Part shown: positions 36,201 to 43,259 of the stretch, piece after piece
Position numbering within the stretch: position 1 is the first letter of the stretch
Layout of the letters: each line of letters opens with the position of its first letter
Assembly: GCA_964560135.1 (NCBI GenBank)
Contig: CAZLKN010000022.1
Span: forward strand, 1-49,515
Reading direction: 5' to 3'
Length of the DNA: 49,515 nt
From: CAZLKN01 sp964560135
Lineage (GTDB): Bacteria; Actinomycetota; JAICYB01
Notes under the pieces: generated by a model
Told to the model about the DNA's origin: nothing
Databases searched by the model: none
Seen by the model: the letters and a program-made list of their open reading frames with translations, nothing else
Made by a program: the position numbers and the translations under genes

Positions 36201-38104
36201 GCGACGGCTACAACACCGGCATCGCCACCTCCGAGCCGTTCACCGTCACGGCCCGGGGGCCGCGGGTGGCCATCACCTCGCCGGGTGACGACGAGCGCTT
36301 CGAAGCCGGCGACGCCGTCGTCCTGGACGGCCATGCCCTGCATCCCGACCTCGGCGCGCTGGGCGACGACGCCTTCACATGGACGGTCGCCGGACGTGAG
36401 ATCACCGCACGGGACGCCGTCCTGCACGGACTGGCCCCCGGCGAGCACACCGCCACCCTGCGGGCGACCGACCCCGAGGGGCTCTCGGATACCGCAACCG
36501 TCGACTTCGAGGTCGCACCGCTGGTGGTGCAGCGCACCAGCGAGCCGAACCTCGACGGCCGCTGCGACGACACCGCCTACGGCGGCACGAGCCTGGAGCT
36601 GTCCCCGTACGACGACGGTGGCGCGGCCTATGCGTCGGTCGTGCACACCTCCGAGGGATTGTGGGTGTGCCTGCAGGGGCTGGAGGGGGCCGGGGAGCAC
36701 GCCGGCTTCACGATCGACACCGACAACAGCCAGGCCTCCACCGTGCAGGGCAGCGACCTCGGGTTCTTCGTCCGTGACGACGGCACGCTCTCAGCCCTCG
36801 AGGGGGCCGAGACCGATGGCCTCACGGCGGAGGTGGACGCGGCCGGGGAAACCTGGAGCGCGGAGCTCCAGGTCGACGCCGAGGCCGCCGGCGGATGGGA
36901 CCAGCGGGTCGCGCTGGCCTTCGTCCACGAGCTCGACGACGACCTCTCCGCCTGGCCGCACGCGGCCGGCCTCGCCGACCCGCGGAGTTGGGCCCAGGCG
37001 ATCCTCGGCACCGACGAGCTCCCGGGCATCACCGCGATCTCACCGGAGGAGACGACGGTGGCCGAGAGCTTCGAGCTGACGGTCACCGGGACCGGCTTCG
37101 ACGCCGACACCGGCATCGTGTTCGACGGCACCGCCGTCGACACCGATCCGGTGGACGATGATGCGCTGCACGCGACCGTCGACGCAGGCCTGATCCCGGA
37201 GGCGGGCCTCTACGCGGTGCAGGTGGCGCCGGACGGCGATCCTTCCCTGGCAACCGATCCGATCTCCCTGCTGGTGTCCAACCCCCGCCCGGAGATCTCC
37301 GCCCTGAGCCCAGACGCGGCGCTGGAAGGCGGCGATGCCTTCACGCTCACGGTCGAGGGCGAAGGGTTCGTGGACGGCGCGACGGTCTCCTGGGACGGCG
37401 ACCCGCGTCCGACCGACTTCCTCGGGGCCGATCGCCTCGAGGCGCAGATCGGCTCCGAGGACCTGGCCTTCGCCGGATCGGCGGCCGTCACCGTCGCCAA
37501 CCCGGATCCCAGCGCGGGCGTCTCCGAGCCCGTCACCTTCACGGTGGAACGCAGCGGGCCCCCCTTCCGCACCGAGAGCTCCGTGCACCACTTCGACCCG
37601 TTCGGCCGGCACGTGCCGGGCGCCCGGGCGCATCTGGACGCCAACCGTAACGGCGTCACCATGCGGCTCGACACCTCGGAGCTGCCGCCGCGCCACGGCA
37701 TCACCGTGTGGTGGGTGATCTTCAACAACCCGCAGGCCTGCGCGGGCGAGGGCTTCTGCACGCTCGATGATCTCGTGAACAACACGGAGGCCGTGGGCGG
37801 CGAGGTGGTGTATGCCGCCGGCAACTTCACCGGCGGCCACGGCGAGGCCGGCTTCGCCGCCCGGCTGAACGCCGGCCACCACGACGGGGAGTGGTTCGGC
37901 AACGGCTTCACGAACCCGCTGGGGGCCGAGATCCACCTGATCGTCCGGTCCCACGGGGAGCGCATCCCCCGCATGGCCGACGAGCAGATCCGGACCTACC
38001 GCGGCGGCTGCGACAACGTCTCCGACGACCACCCCGCGGCCGACGACGGCCGGCGGGGGCCGAACACCTGTGAGGACATCCAGTTCGCGAGGTTCCGGCA
38101 ATGA
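33227..38104 (+). CDS. Giant secreted metzincin-like protein with propeller, IPT/TIG and C-terminal module
   Basis: A 1,625-residue exported protein. A signal peptide (about 15-50) is followed by a propeller-like region (to about 380) with repeated W-x-D and Y-R motifs. A zinc site HEVGHNYRRRH (684-694) has metzincin HExxHxxxxxH spacing, and DYMAYG (749-754) looks like a Met-turn. The family glycine before the third ligand is Arg. Ig-like domains and two IPT/TIG domains (from about 1267 and 1357) follow. The last 150 residues share a module with the small protein at 45699-46358 (WWVIFNNPQAC, AEIHLIVRSHG). ATG 33227 has GAAGGA 7 bp upstream; the longer reading was rejected. Likely an extracellular protease. 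Confidence 0.82.
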   Translation: MATKPRTHGTPEPATRRHSRWHRPLLAVVLAMSFVVPPGAGADRPAQAEPDAGEPEEVIISHQDEIEHWLIGGGADYWYDNCIRTDNDSEAFLRRRGAEESFFGTLDTIDDPDTCRTYLSAAADESGFYYYDEPTESIEAYYADSFVKAVLGEIGRLRLHELSDLALGDDHVYWVESDPEELLPDQVHIRRMDKDGGDAETLLSYEGTARFPDLAVGEGWVLWTDDDGLQGTHLASCNGSCDRTHLHEAPTRRSTVAFTETGDFFWKNLDSPGETAPRVYRTRCSADGCETDHLYTAPDPMRIRSLAAGAGHVFWLESPSNDADGRIMRMEAGGGTAEIVREDAYAGTTIDPGRLDVDTEGLYYQSLDRMRVLRIPVDAPAIVREITFRGWEVTQAVQNVESNDVPLVAGKDTYVRLYAEVDGPDAAGVQALLHGERDGTPLPGSPLRPLNGAIPVNDDDSLGDQRSDPDSGWLFRLPSSWTKTSDAAIPLEDADVDLRAEIDPQGAIAPTAPADTAEGTFTLVAKAPTCIETHEVRTATARQRSWDDTVANVFDLSESVHPTVGFLPFPKEGSLERPVFCRKGLAYGPFCKGPYDLDNTWHRTQLMAKLVRKNQLGSTPSVCIDTGARKLTGGIVHPDAEWEKSGYALHRGPVPSAFLSKVPHYGRWSRPLNRDVGHAMTLVHEVGHNYRRRHVDCGGPDTLDHDYPYDPCTLDDGDPDSGSTHFGFDTRFREPVYPGLVGGDPHNRDYMAYGSPRWVSDYTWRALFDRTRPPEPIVPPLSPSAAGGPDAYLLISGGVSMTEPDGELNATWRYPTADAGADLVATWEAETAQPRDGERFHVRLLDADGDVLADVAAGLPDGFTADGSLDLPLNLVIPEPEGTVARIELLDDGTVLDGFSPHANAPEVNVLAPSGGEVADESVTVEWEATDPDDVPFLEYTVQYSPDLGETWQVVLADEAGVGDGIVERRTADLRGQPSSGQDTALLRVLASDGYNTGIATSEPFTVTARGPRVAITSPGDDERFEAGDAVVLDGHALHPDLGALGDDAFTWTVAGREITARDAVLHGLAPGEHTATLRATDPEGLSDTATVDFEVAPLVVQRTSEPNLDGRCDDTAYGGTSLELSPYDDGGAAYASVVHTSEGLWVCLQGLEGAGEHAGFTIDTDNSQASTVQGSDLGFFVRDDGTLSALEGAETDGLTAEVDAAGETWSAELQVDAEAAGGWDQRVALAFVHELDDDLSAWPHAAGLADPRSWAQAILGTDELPGITAISPEETTVAESFELTVTGTGFDADTGIVFDGTAVDTDPVDDDALHATVDAGLIPEAGLYAVQVAPDGDPSLATDPISLLVSNPRPEISALSPDAALEGGDAFTLTVEGEGFVDGATVSWDGDPRPTDFLGADRLEAQIGSEDLAFAGSAAVTVANPDPSAGVSEPVTFTVERSGPPFRTESSVHHFDPFGRHVPGARAHLDANRNGVTMRLDTSELPPRHGITVWWVIFNNPQACAGEGFCTLDDLVNNTEAVGGEVVYAAGNFTGGHGEAGFAARLNAGHHDGEWFGNGFTNPLGAEIHLIVRSHGERIPRMADEQIRTYRGGCDNVSDDHPAADDGRRGPNTCEDIQFARFRQ

Positions 38105-38106
38105 TG

Positions 38107-38131
38107 GGTAGCGGGCGCCATTGCTGCTACC
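38107..38131. terminator. Possible weak bidirectional terminator
   Basis: GGTAGC (38107-38112) pairs with GCTACC (38126-38131) around a 13-nt loop, between the convergent metzincin and MarR-GNAT genes. The stem is short and there is no T-run. Confidence 0.28.
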
Positions 38132-39059
38132 GCGGCCCGGAAACGCTCAGGTCGAGCAACCAGAACTGACCTACCAGGTCGCGACCGAAGCTGTGGTGGG
38201 GTTCCTCGTCCACCAGGCGGAACCCGGCGGCCTCGTAGATGCGGCGCGCCGCGACGAGAACGTCGTTGGTCCACAGCATCATCTGCGTGTAGCCGACCCG
38301 CGTGGCGAAACGGACGCATTCCTGGACGAGACGGGATCCGATCCCCGACCCTCGTGCACGGGGTTCCACCAGCAGTAGGCGCAACTGCGCGGTGGTGTCG
38401 TCCTTGCGGCAGCAGAACACGGAACCGACCGGCTCGCCGTCGACCTCGGCGATCCAGGCGTCCTCACGCCGTGGGTCATGATGCTCCACGTAGTCGGCGA
38501 CGACGCGCGCGACGAGCGCTTCGAAGGTCCGGTCCCACCCGTACTCCTGGCTGTACAGCACGCCGTGGCGGTGCACGACCCATCCGAGGTCGCCGGGCTG
38601 GAGCGGCCGGATGAGATACGGGTGACGCCCCGGGGCTGGTTCCAGCACGCCCCGGATCGTCTCCATCGAGGAGACCAGCCGGCGCTGGTCCTCGTCGGTG
38701 AGGGAGCCGAGCAACTCCGAGACCTGCCGGACGGACCGCTCGTCGAGGTCGGCGAACACCCGCCTGCCCCGGGCCGTGAGGGCCACAACCTGCCTGCGGG
38801 CGTCCGAGGCCGACGGACCGGTCCGGACGACCCGGTCGGATCGAAGCCGGCCCATGATGCGGCTGAGGTACCCGGCATCCAAGCCGAGGCGGGCACGCAG
38901 GTCCGCCAGGTCGGTGGTGTCGGCCTGCGCCAGCTCGAAGATCACCCGCGCCTCGGTGAGCGAGTACGGGGTATCAAGCAGGCCGGCCTGCAGGACGCCG
39001 ATCTGGCGGGTCCAGAATCGATTGAAGCTTCGAACGGCGCTCACCCGGTCGGACTGCAT
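38127..39059 (-). CDS. MarR-GNAT fusion regulator/acetyltransferase
   Basis: A 310-residue fusion. Residues 1-150 are a MarR winged-helix domain (YSLTEARVIFELAQ, LDAGYLSRIMGRLRSDRVV, wing DARRQVVALTARGRRVF). Residues 155-310 are a GNAT acetyltransferase with the acetyl-CoA loop EPRARGSGIGSRLVQECVRF and RIYEAAGFRLV. Such fusions are recurrent and may sense or modify a small molecule. A 21-bp inverted repeat sits 21 bp upstream of the ATG, fitting autoregulation. The right end of the IS110 element lies about 40 bp beyond that operator. Confidence 0.88.
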   Translation of the reverse strand: MQSDRVSAVRSFNRFWTRQIGVLQAGLLDTPYSLTEARVIFELAQADTTDLADLRARLGLDAGYLSRIMGRLRSDRVVRTGPSASDARRQVVALTARGRRVFADLDERSVRQVSELLGSLTDEDQRRLVSSMETIRGVLEPAPGRHPYLIRPLQPGDLGWVVHRHGVLYSQEYGWDRTFEALVARVVADYVEHHDPRREDAWIAEVDGEPVGSVFCCRKDDTTAQLRLLLVEPRARGSGIGSRLVQECVRFATRVGYTQMMLWTNDVLVAARRIYEAAGFRLVDEEPHHSFGRDLVGQFWLLDLSVSGPR

Positions 39060-39079
39060 CCTTTGCCTCTTTCAAGAAC

Positions 39080-39100
39080 ATCATTGACTGAGGCAATGAT
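39080..39100. promoter_or_regulatory. Candidate MarR operator
   Basis: ATCATTG (39080-39086) and CAATGAT (39094-39100) are perfect 7-bp arms around a 7-bp spacer, 21 bp upstream of the MarR-GNAT start. On the minus strand a TATCAT -10-like hexamer overlaps one arm, so binding would block transcription. Size and symmetry fit a MarR dimer site. Confidence 0.65.
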
Positions 39101-39161
39101 ATAGGACCGTCTTCCTCTCCGCCTGCTCGGCGCGGGCTAGACATCCCACGGGCGTAACTTG

Positions 39162-40376
39162 TCAAGCTGCCTCCTCGAGGCTCGATGGCCAGGCCACGCT
39201 TTCGTTGTAGGGCTGTCGGTGTTTGAGGCAGCCGTGGAGAATGCCGACGAGGCGGTTGGCGAGGGACCGGAGTGCTTGGTGGTGGGTGTCGCCTTTGGCG
39301 CGGCGGCGGTCGTAATGCTGCCGGGCGCCGGAGGATTGGGTGAGAGCGCAGAACGCCCACAGGTAGCAGGCGTCGGCGAGTCGCTTGTTGCGGGCCAGGC
39401 GCGCGAGCACGATCCGTTTGGTGCCTGAGGCGCGGGTGATGGGGGCGGTGCCGGCGTAGCAGCGGCGGGCTTTAGCATCGGTGTAGCGGGTTGGGTCATC
39501 GCCGAACTCCGCTAGCACCCGGGCGCCGAGGACCAGACCAAGTCCAGGCAGACTGCGAAGGATCTCGGCGTCCGGGTGGCTCCTAAAACGGTTCGACAGC
39601 TCGGCCTCCAGATGGCTGATCTGCTCGTTGAGCCTGGCGATGACGCCGACGAGGGCTCGGACGAACTCGCCGTACGCGTCGGCGACCACCGGGGGCGCGG
39701 TCAGCTGCTCGGACCGCAATGCGGTCTGGATGGCGGCCGCCCGGTCGGTGAGGTTGCGGGTCCGGCCGCCGCGTCGCAATGCGGCCACGATCTGGTTGCG
39801 AGGCGCTCGGGCGGCGACCTCGGGTGTGGACAGCCGCTCCAGAACCGCCACGGCATCCGGTGAGGCCAGATCGGTGCCGAACGCTTCCAGCGCCGCCGGG
39901 TAGAACTCCCGTAAGGCGTTGCGGAGCTGGTTGGTCTGCCGTTGCCGCGTCCAGATCAAGGTCTGGTGGCCTCGCGCCAGCACCTTGATGGCTTCGGCGA
40001 GCTCGGAGTCGCCGGCGACCTGCCGGTGGTTGTGGCGGTCGGTGCGGACCAGATCCGCCAGCACCTTGGCGTCACCAGGATCCGATTTCGCGCCTGAGGT
40101 TGTGTGGCGGTCCCGGTAGCGGCTGGCTGCCATCGGGTTGATGGCATACACCTGGTAGCCGGCGGCGACCAGCGCCCCCACGAGCAGGCCGCGGTCTGTT
40201 TCGATCCCCACCACGACCTCAGCCGGGTCTTCGGTGTGCTCAGCGACGATCTCATGCAGACGGCGGATACCTTCCACGCCCTCCGGGATCCGAGCCTTCC
40301 CGAGCTTGAGTCCGCCCTCGTCTTCGACGAACACATCATGGTGGGCTTCCGCCCAGTCAACACCAACGAAGATCAC
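39162..40376 (-). CDS. IS110-family DEDD recombinase (transposase)
   Basis: A 404-residue recombinase. The RuvC-like domain has Asp7 (GVDWAEAHHD), Glu59 (VGIETDRG), Asp99 and Asp102 (SDPGDAKVLADLV). The C-terminal IS116/IS110/IS902 domain shows LPGLGLVLGARVLAEFGDD and the likely serine nucleophile in PITRASGTKR. The start is GTG 40376 with AGGAGG 8 bp upstream; a TTG at 40415 would run into the non-coding left end. The gene is uninterrupted. IS110 recombinases work with a bridge RNA from the left end, here 40405-40581. Confidence 0.95.
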   Translation of the reverse strand: MIFVGVDWAEAHHDVFVEDEGGLKLGKARIPEGVEGIRRLHEIVAEHTEDPAEVVVGIETDRGLLVGALVAAGYQVYAINPMAASRYRDRHTTSGAKSDPGDAKVLADLVRTDRHNHRQVAGDSELAEAIKVLARGHQTLIWTRQRQTNQLRNALREFYPAALEAFGTDLASPDAVAVLERLSTPEVAARAPRNQIVAALRRGGRTRNLTDRAAAIQTALRSEQLTAPPVVADAYGEFVRALVGVIARLNEQISHLEAELSNRFRSHPDAEILRSLPGLGLVLGARVLAEFGDDPTRYTDAKARRCYAGTAPITRASGTKRIVLARLARNKRLADACYLWAFCALTQSSGARQHYDRRRAKGDTHHQALRSLANRLVGILHGCLKHRQPYNESVAWPSSLEEAA

Positions 40377-40404
40377 CCTGCCTCCCTCCTGCTCGACGAC
40401 AACA

Positions 40405-40581
40405 GACGAGCCCAAGGAGACAAGCGGCGTCCTAATGGATCAGTGCTCGAGGCACAACATCCCACCAGCCGTCCAAGTCTCCCCACCAACCGAGGGAGGC
40501 ACGATCTAGCCCTAGGGCTCGAGGCCCTGGCTGGGACAGTGCTCATCCCCCGGCGGCTCGGGGCTATTCTGCAGCTCGATG
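40405..40581 (-). ncRNA. Putative IS110 bridge RNA
   Basis: The minus strand folds into three parts. A 5' stem-loop has CCCCG/CGGGG (40548-40563). The target loop has a hairpin GGGC-CTCGA-GCCC (40515-40527) with right guide GGGCTAG (40506-40512), complementary to the right flank CTAGCCC at 39134-39140. The donor loop, closed by GGAGAC/GTCTCC (40477-40482, 40416-40421) and CGGC/GCCG, has a hairpin GTGC-CTCGA-GCAC (40443-40455), left guide GTGGGATGT (40457-40465), identical to the right end, and right guide CCATTAG (40432-40438), complementary to the left end CTAATGG. The left target guide GTCCCAGCC (40529-40537) does not match the bases next to the core. Ends are approximate. Confidence 0.65.
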
Positions 40582-40592
40582 CAGACCATTAG

Positions 40593-40707
40593 GATGCGAG
40601 TTGCCTGGGACTACCCGATACGCAGTGGATGTCGAATCCGGCGGTGCCCCGATCGTCGTATTGGCAGAGCGGCGAAATGGTCGCCGCCTGAGGGTAAGGA
40701 GTGGCCC
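40593..40707. other. Left flank of the IS and leader of the DGPF gene
   Basis: This is host DNA between the predicted left end and the DGPF gene, part of a 331-bp stretch without protein genes whose other part is the bridge-RNA region. It contains GCCTGGGAC (40603-40611), an 8-of-9 match to the left target guide but displaced 10 bp from the core, and the ribosome site AAGGAG before 40708. No clear promoter was seen, so expression of the sigma-factor operon may start within it at an ECF-type site. Confidence 0.4.
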
Positions 40708-41055
40708 ATGCAGTACGTGATGCTGATCCTCGACGACGGTTCCGAGCCTCCGTCGGAGGCCGAACAGGTGGCGATCTACGAGAAGATCGGCGCCTGGTGG
40801 GGCGACCTCGGCGCCAAGGGCAAGATCGTGGGTGGCAACGAGCTCCAGCCTGCGAGCACCGCCAAGACCGTCCGGATCCGGGGTGAGAAGGTGACGGTGA
40901 CCGACGGGCCGTTCATGGAATCCAAAGAGGTGATCGGGGGGTACGGGGTTCTCGAGTGCGACACGCTCGAGGAGGCCGTCGAGATCGCGAAGACGTGGCC
41001 CGGTCGCAGCTCGGTGCTCGAGGTGCGACCGACCGTCTTCCACGGACAAGGTTGA
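40708..41055 (+). CDS. YCII-related DGPF-domain protein
   Basis: A 115-residue small protein of the YCII-related DGPF family, with the signature VTVTDGPFMESKEVIGGYGVL cut to its centre DGPFMESKE at about residue 66. These proteins are the hallmark partners of ECF42 sigma factors and are often expressed from the same operon; their biochemistry is unclear. ATG 40708 has AAGGAG 6 bp upstream. Its stop overlaps the sigma-factor start as TTGA. Confidence 0.9.
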   Translation: MQYVMLILDDGSEPPSEAEQVAIYEKIGAWWGDLGAKGKIVGGNELQPASTAKTVRIRGEKVTVTDGPFMESKEVIGGYGVLECDTLEEAVEIAKTWPGRSSVLEVRPTVFHGQG

Positions 41056-42245
41056 GAGACCGCCTCGAGCTGGTCGTCCGCGAGGAGTCGGGACGGCTGA
41101 TCGCAGCGCTCGTTCATCTCCTCGGCGACTGGGATCTCGCCGAGGAGATGGTTCAGGACGCGGTCGTGGCCGCACTCGAGCACTGGTCCCGCGACGGCAT
41201 CCCGGACAACCCGGGGGCCTGGCTGATGACGACGTCCCGCCGGAAGGCACTCGATCGCCTCCGGCGGGACGCTCTCTTCAACGAGAAGCTGTCCGAGTTC
41301 GTGGCCGGGCTCGGCGGTGACGACGCTTCGGGACGCGACGATCGCCTACGGCTCATCTTCACCTGCTGCCATCCCGCGCTCGGGCGCGACGCCCAGGTCG
41401 CCCTGACACTGCGCACGGTCGGCGGTCTTCATGTATCCGAGATCGCGCGCGCCTTCATCGCACCGGAGGCGACGATCGCCCAACGCATCTCGCGCGCGAA
41501 GAAGAAGATCCGCGAGGAGAAGATCCCCTACCGCGTGCCGCAGGGAGACGAGTTGCCCGAACGGCTCGGCTACGTCCTGGCCGTCCTGTACCTGATCTTC
41601 AACGAGGGCTATCTCGCCACCTCGGTGTCCTCGCGACCGGATCTGGCGTCGGAGGCCGAACGCCTCACGAGCATGCTCGCCTCGCTCATGCCCTCCGAAC
41701 CCGAAGCGCTCGGCCTGCTGGCGCTGATGCGCCTGCATCTGGCCCGCAGCCGCAGCCGCTTCGGGCCCTACGGCTCCCTGATCCTCCTGGAGAACCAGGA
41801 CAGGTCCCTATGGGACCGCGAGGCGATTGCGGAGGCGACGGAACTGCTGGCCCGGGCGCGTCGGGCCGGGCGACCAGGCGCGTATCAGGTCCAGGCCGCG
41901 ATCGCGGCCGTCCATGCCCGGGCGGATTCCTTCGAGGAGACGGACTGGAACCAGATCGTCGCCCTGTACGAAGAGCTTCACGCGCTGACCGGATCTCCGG
42001 TCGTGGTCATGAACCACGCCGTCGCGGTGGCCCACGCCTCGACCGCGGTAGACGGCCTGCGCATGCTCGATGCCTGCGCCGATGCCCTCGCCGACTACCA
42101 GCCCTACCACGCGACCCGGGCCGAGCTGCTGCGTCGGGCCGGCCGGCTCGGGGAGGCGCGGGAGTCCACTCGCCGGGCGCTGGAGCTGACCACGAACCCG
42201 GCTCAGCGGGAGCTTCTGACAGAGCGCCTGGATCGACTCCGCTAG
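41052..42245 (+). CDS. ECF42-type RNA polymerase sigma factor with C-terminal TPR-like extension
   Basis: A 397-residue sigma factor. Sigma region 2 covers about 10-75 (EEMVQDAVVAALEHW, DNPGAWLMTTSRRKALDRLRR) and region 4 about 105-165 (FTCCHPALGRDAQVALTLRT, FIAPEATIAQRISRAKKKI). About 200 further residues are helical and TPR-like (AIAAVHARADSFEETDW, YHATRAELLRRAGRLGEAR). This matches ECF42, which use the C-terminal extension instead of an anti-sigma factor. The start is TTG 41052 overlapping the DGPF gene stop; no anti-sigma gene is adjacent. Confidence 0.9.
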   Translation: MRDRLELVVREESGRLIAALVHLLGDWDLAEEMVQDAVVAALEHWSRDGIPDNPGAWLMTTSRRKALDRLRRDALFNEKLSEFVAGLGGDDASGRDDRLRLIFTCCHPALGRDAQVALTLRTVGGLHVSEIARAFIAPEATIAQRISRAKKKIREEKIPYRVPQGDELPERLGYVLAVLYLIFNEGYLATSVSSRPDLASEAERLTSMLASLMPSEPEALGLLALMRLHLARSRSRFGPYGSLILLENQDRSLWDREAIAEATELLARARRAGRPGAYQVQAAIAAVHARADSFEETDWNQIVALYEELHALTGSPVVVMNHAVAVAHASTAVDGLRMLDACADALADYQPYHATRAELLRRAGRLGEARESTRRALELTTNPAQRELLTERLDRLR

Positions 42246-42255
42246 CGTTCCTTCC

Positions 42256-42270
42256 CCGAGCCGGGCTCGG
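42256..42270. terminator. Bidirectional terminator between the sigma factor and VOC genes
   Basis: CCGAGCC-G-GGCTCGG is a perfect inverted repeat that occupies almost the whole 25-bp gap between two convergent stop codons. In RNA it would fold with a 5-bp stem and CCGGG loop. Confidence 0.5.
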
Positions 42271-43144
42271 CTACCGGCCCGCGTACGCCTTCTCGAGCGT
42301 CGCGAGATCGAACTTCTTCATGCTCAGGAAGGCTTCGGTCACTCGCGCCAGCCTCCGCTCGTCGGTGTCCTGCATCATCTTGCCCATCGCGCTCGGGACG
42401 ACCTGCCAGGAAAGGCCGTACCGGTCCTTGAGCCACCCGCACTGCTCGGCCTCCGGCACTGCGGACAGCCGCTCCCAGTAGTAATCGATCTGCTCCTGCG
42501 TGTCGCAGTGGAGCATGAACGAGATGGCCTCGTTGAACGAGAAGTCGTGGTCGCGCGCGCTGTCCATCGCCGCGAACCCGACACCTTCGACCGTGAAGGC
42601 CGCGTACTTGACGGTTCCTTCCTTGTCCGGCTCCTCGCCCGCGCCGTAGCGGAAGATGTCACCGACCTCGGCGTCGTCGAACACCGACGCATAGAAGCCG
42701 ATGGCTTCTTCCGCCTTCCCGCACACGTCGCCGACGAACATCAGCGTCGGGGTGATCTTCTGAGTGATCTCCCGGCCGCCGGCGTGCATGATCTGCCAGG
42801 ACAGGCCGTAGCGGTCCTGGAGCCAGCCGTATCGCTCGCTGAACGGATAGACGCCGAGCGGCATGAGTTCCACCCCGCCGGCGGACAGCCGGTCCCACAA
42901 CGCATCGACCTCGTCGGCCGTCTGGCAGGCGACCAAGAACGACACCGAGGGGTTGAAGGTGAACAGCGGACCGGCACTGATCGCCATGAACGGCTGGCCC
43001 GCGAGCACGAACGAGACGACGTCGCAGTCTCCCGACGGCGTATCGCGCAAGGTCGTCACCGACTGGATCTTCGAGTCCGGGAAGACCGACGTGTAGAGCT
43101 CGGCGGCCTCCTGGGCTTCCTTGTCGAACCACAGATGCGGGGTG
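42271..43144 (-). CDS. PhnB-like tandem VOC-domain protein, start lost in assembly gap
   Basis: At least 291 residues with two PhnB/3-demethylubiquinone methyltransferase-like VOC domains. The first begins TPHLWFDKEAQEAAELYTSV with SKIQSVT and PFMAISAGP; the second begins ITPTLMFVGDVCGKAEEAIG. Each has the motif GWLQDRYGLSWQI or GWLKDRYGLSWQV. Homologues begin within a few residues of ITPHLWF, so only the start codon and a few residues are missing in the N run. Such genes often lie next to ECF42 operons. Function unproven. Confidence 0.88.
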
Positions 43145-43244
43145 NNNNNNNNNNNNNNNNNNNNNNNNNNNNNNNNNNNNNNNNNNNNNNNNNNNNNNNN
43201 NNNNNNNNNNNNNNNNNNNNNNNNNNNNNNNNNNNNNNNNNNNN
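43145..43244. other. Assembly gap (100 Ns)
   Basis: Exactly 100 unknown bases, the usual placeholder for a gap of unspecified length. It removes the start of the PhnB-like gene and probably the divergent promoter region of the following VOC gene. Confidence 0.99.
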
Positions 43245-43259
43245 GGAAGGAGCACGATC

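Larger units (their letters stand above)
39139..40592 (-). mobile_element. IS110-family insertion sequence, apparently intact
   Basis: Boundaries are inferred, not from terminal repeats. At the right end the minus strand reads GTGGGATGT-CT with CT at 39139-39140; at the left end CT-AATGG with CT at 40591-40592. Taking CT as the core gives a 1,452-bp element plus the second CT. Support: donor guides in the putative bridge RNA match both ends, and joining the ends would create TTGACA (39160-39165)-18 bp-TCTAAT, a junction promoter known in this family. The long non-coding left end and very short right end (21 bp past the transposase) fit the IS110 group. Confidence 0.72.

Noticed and set aside
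34037..36700. A long minus-strand frame opposite the metzincin gene
   Set aside because: It is antisense to a well-supported secreted protein. Its translation is low-complexity Val/Gly/Arg without a signal peptide or motif.
39137..40615. Terminal inverted repeats of the IS
   Set aside because: I compared both ends and found no convincing inverted repeats; IS110-group elements normally lack them, so the ends were set from the CT core, guides and junction promoter instead.
43145..43244. Open frames that appear to run through the N stretch
   Set aside because: They translate unknown bases and cannot be counted as coding.
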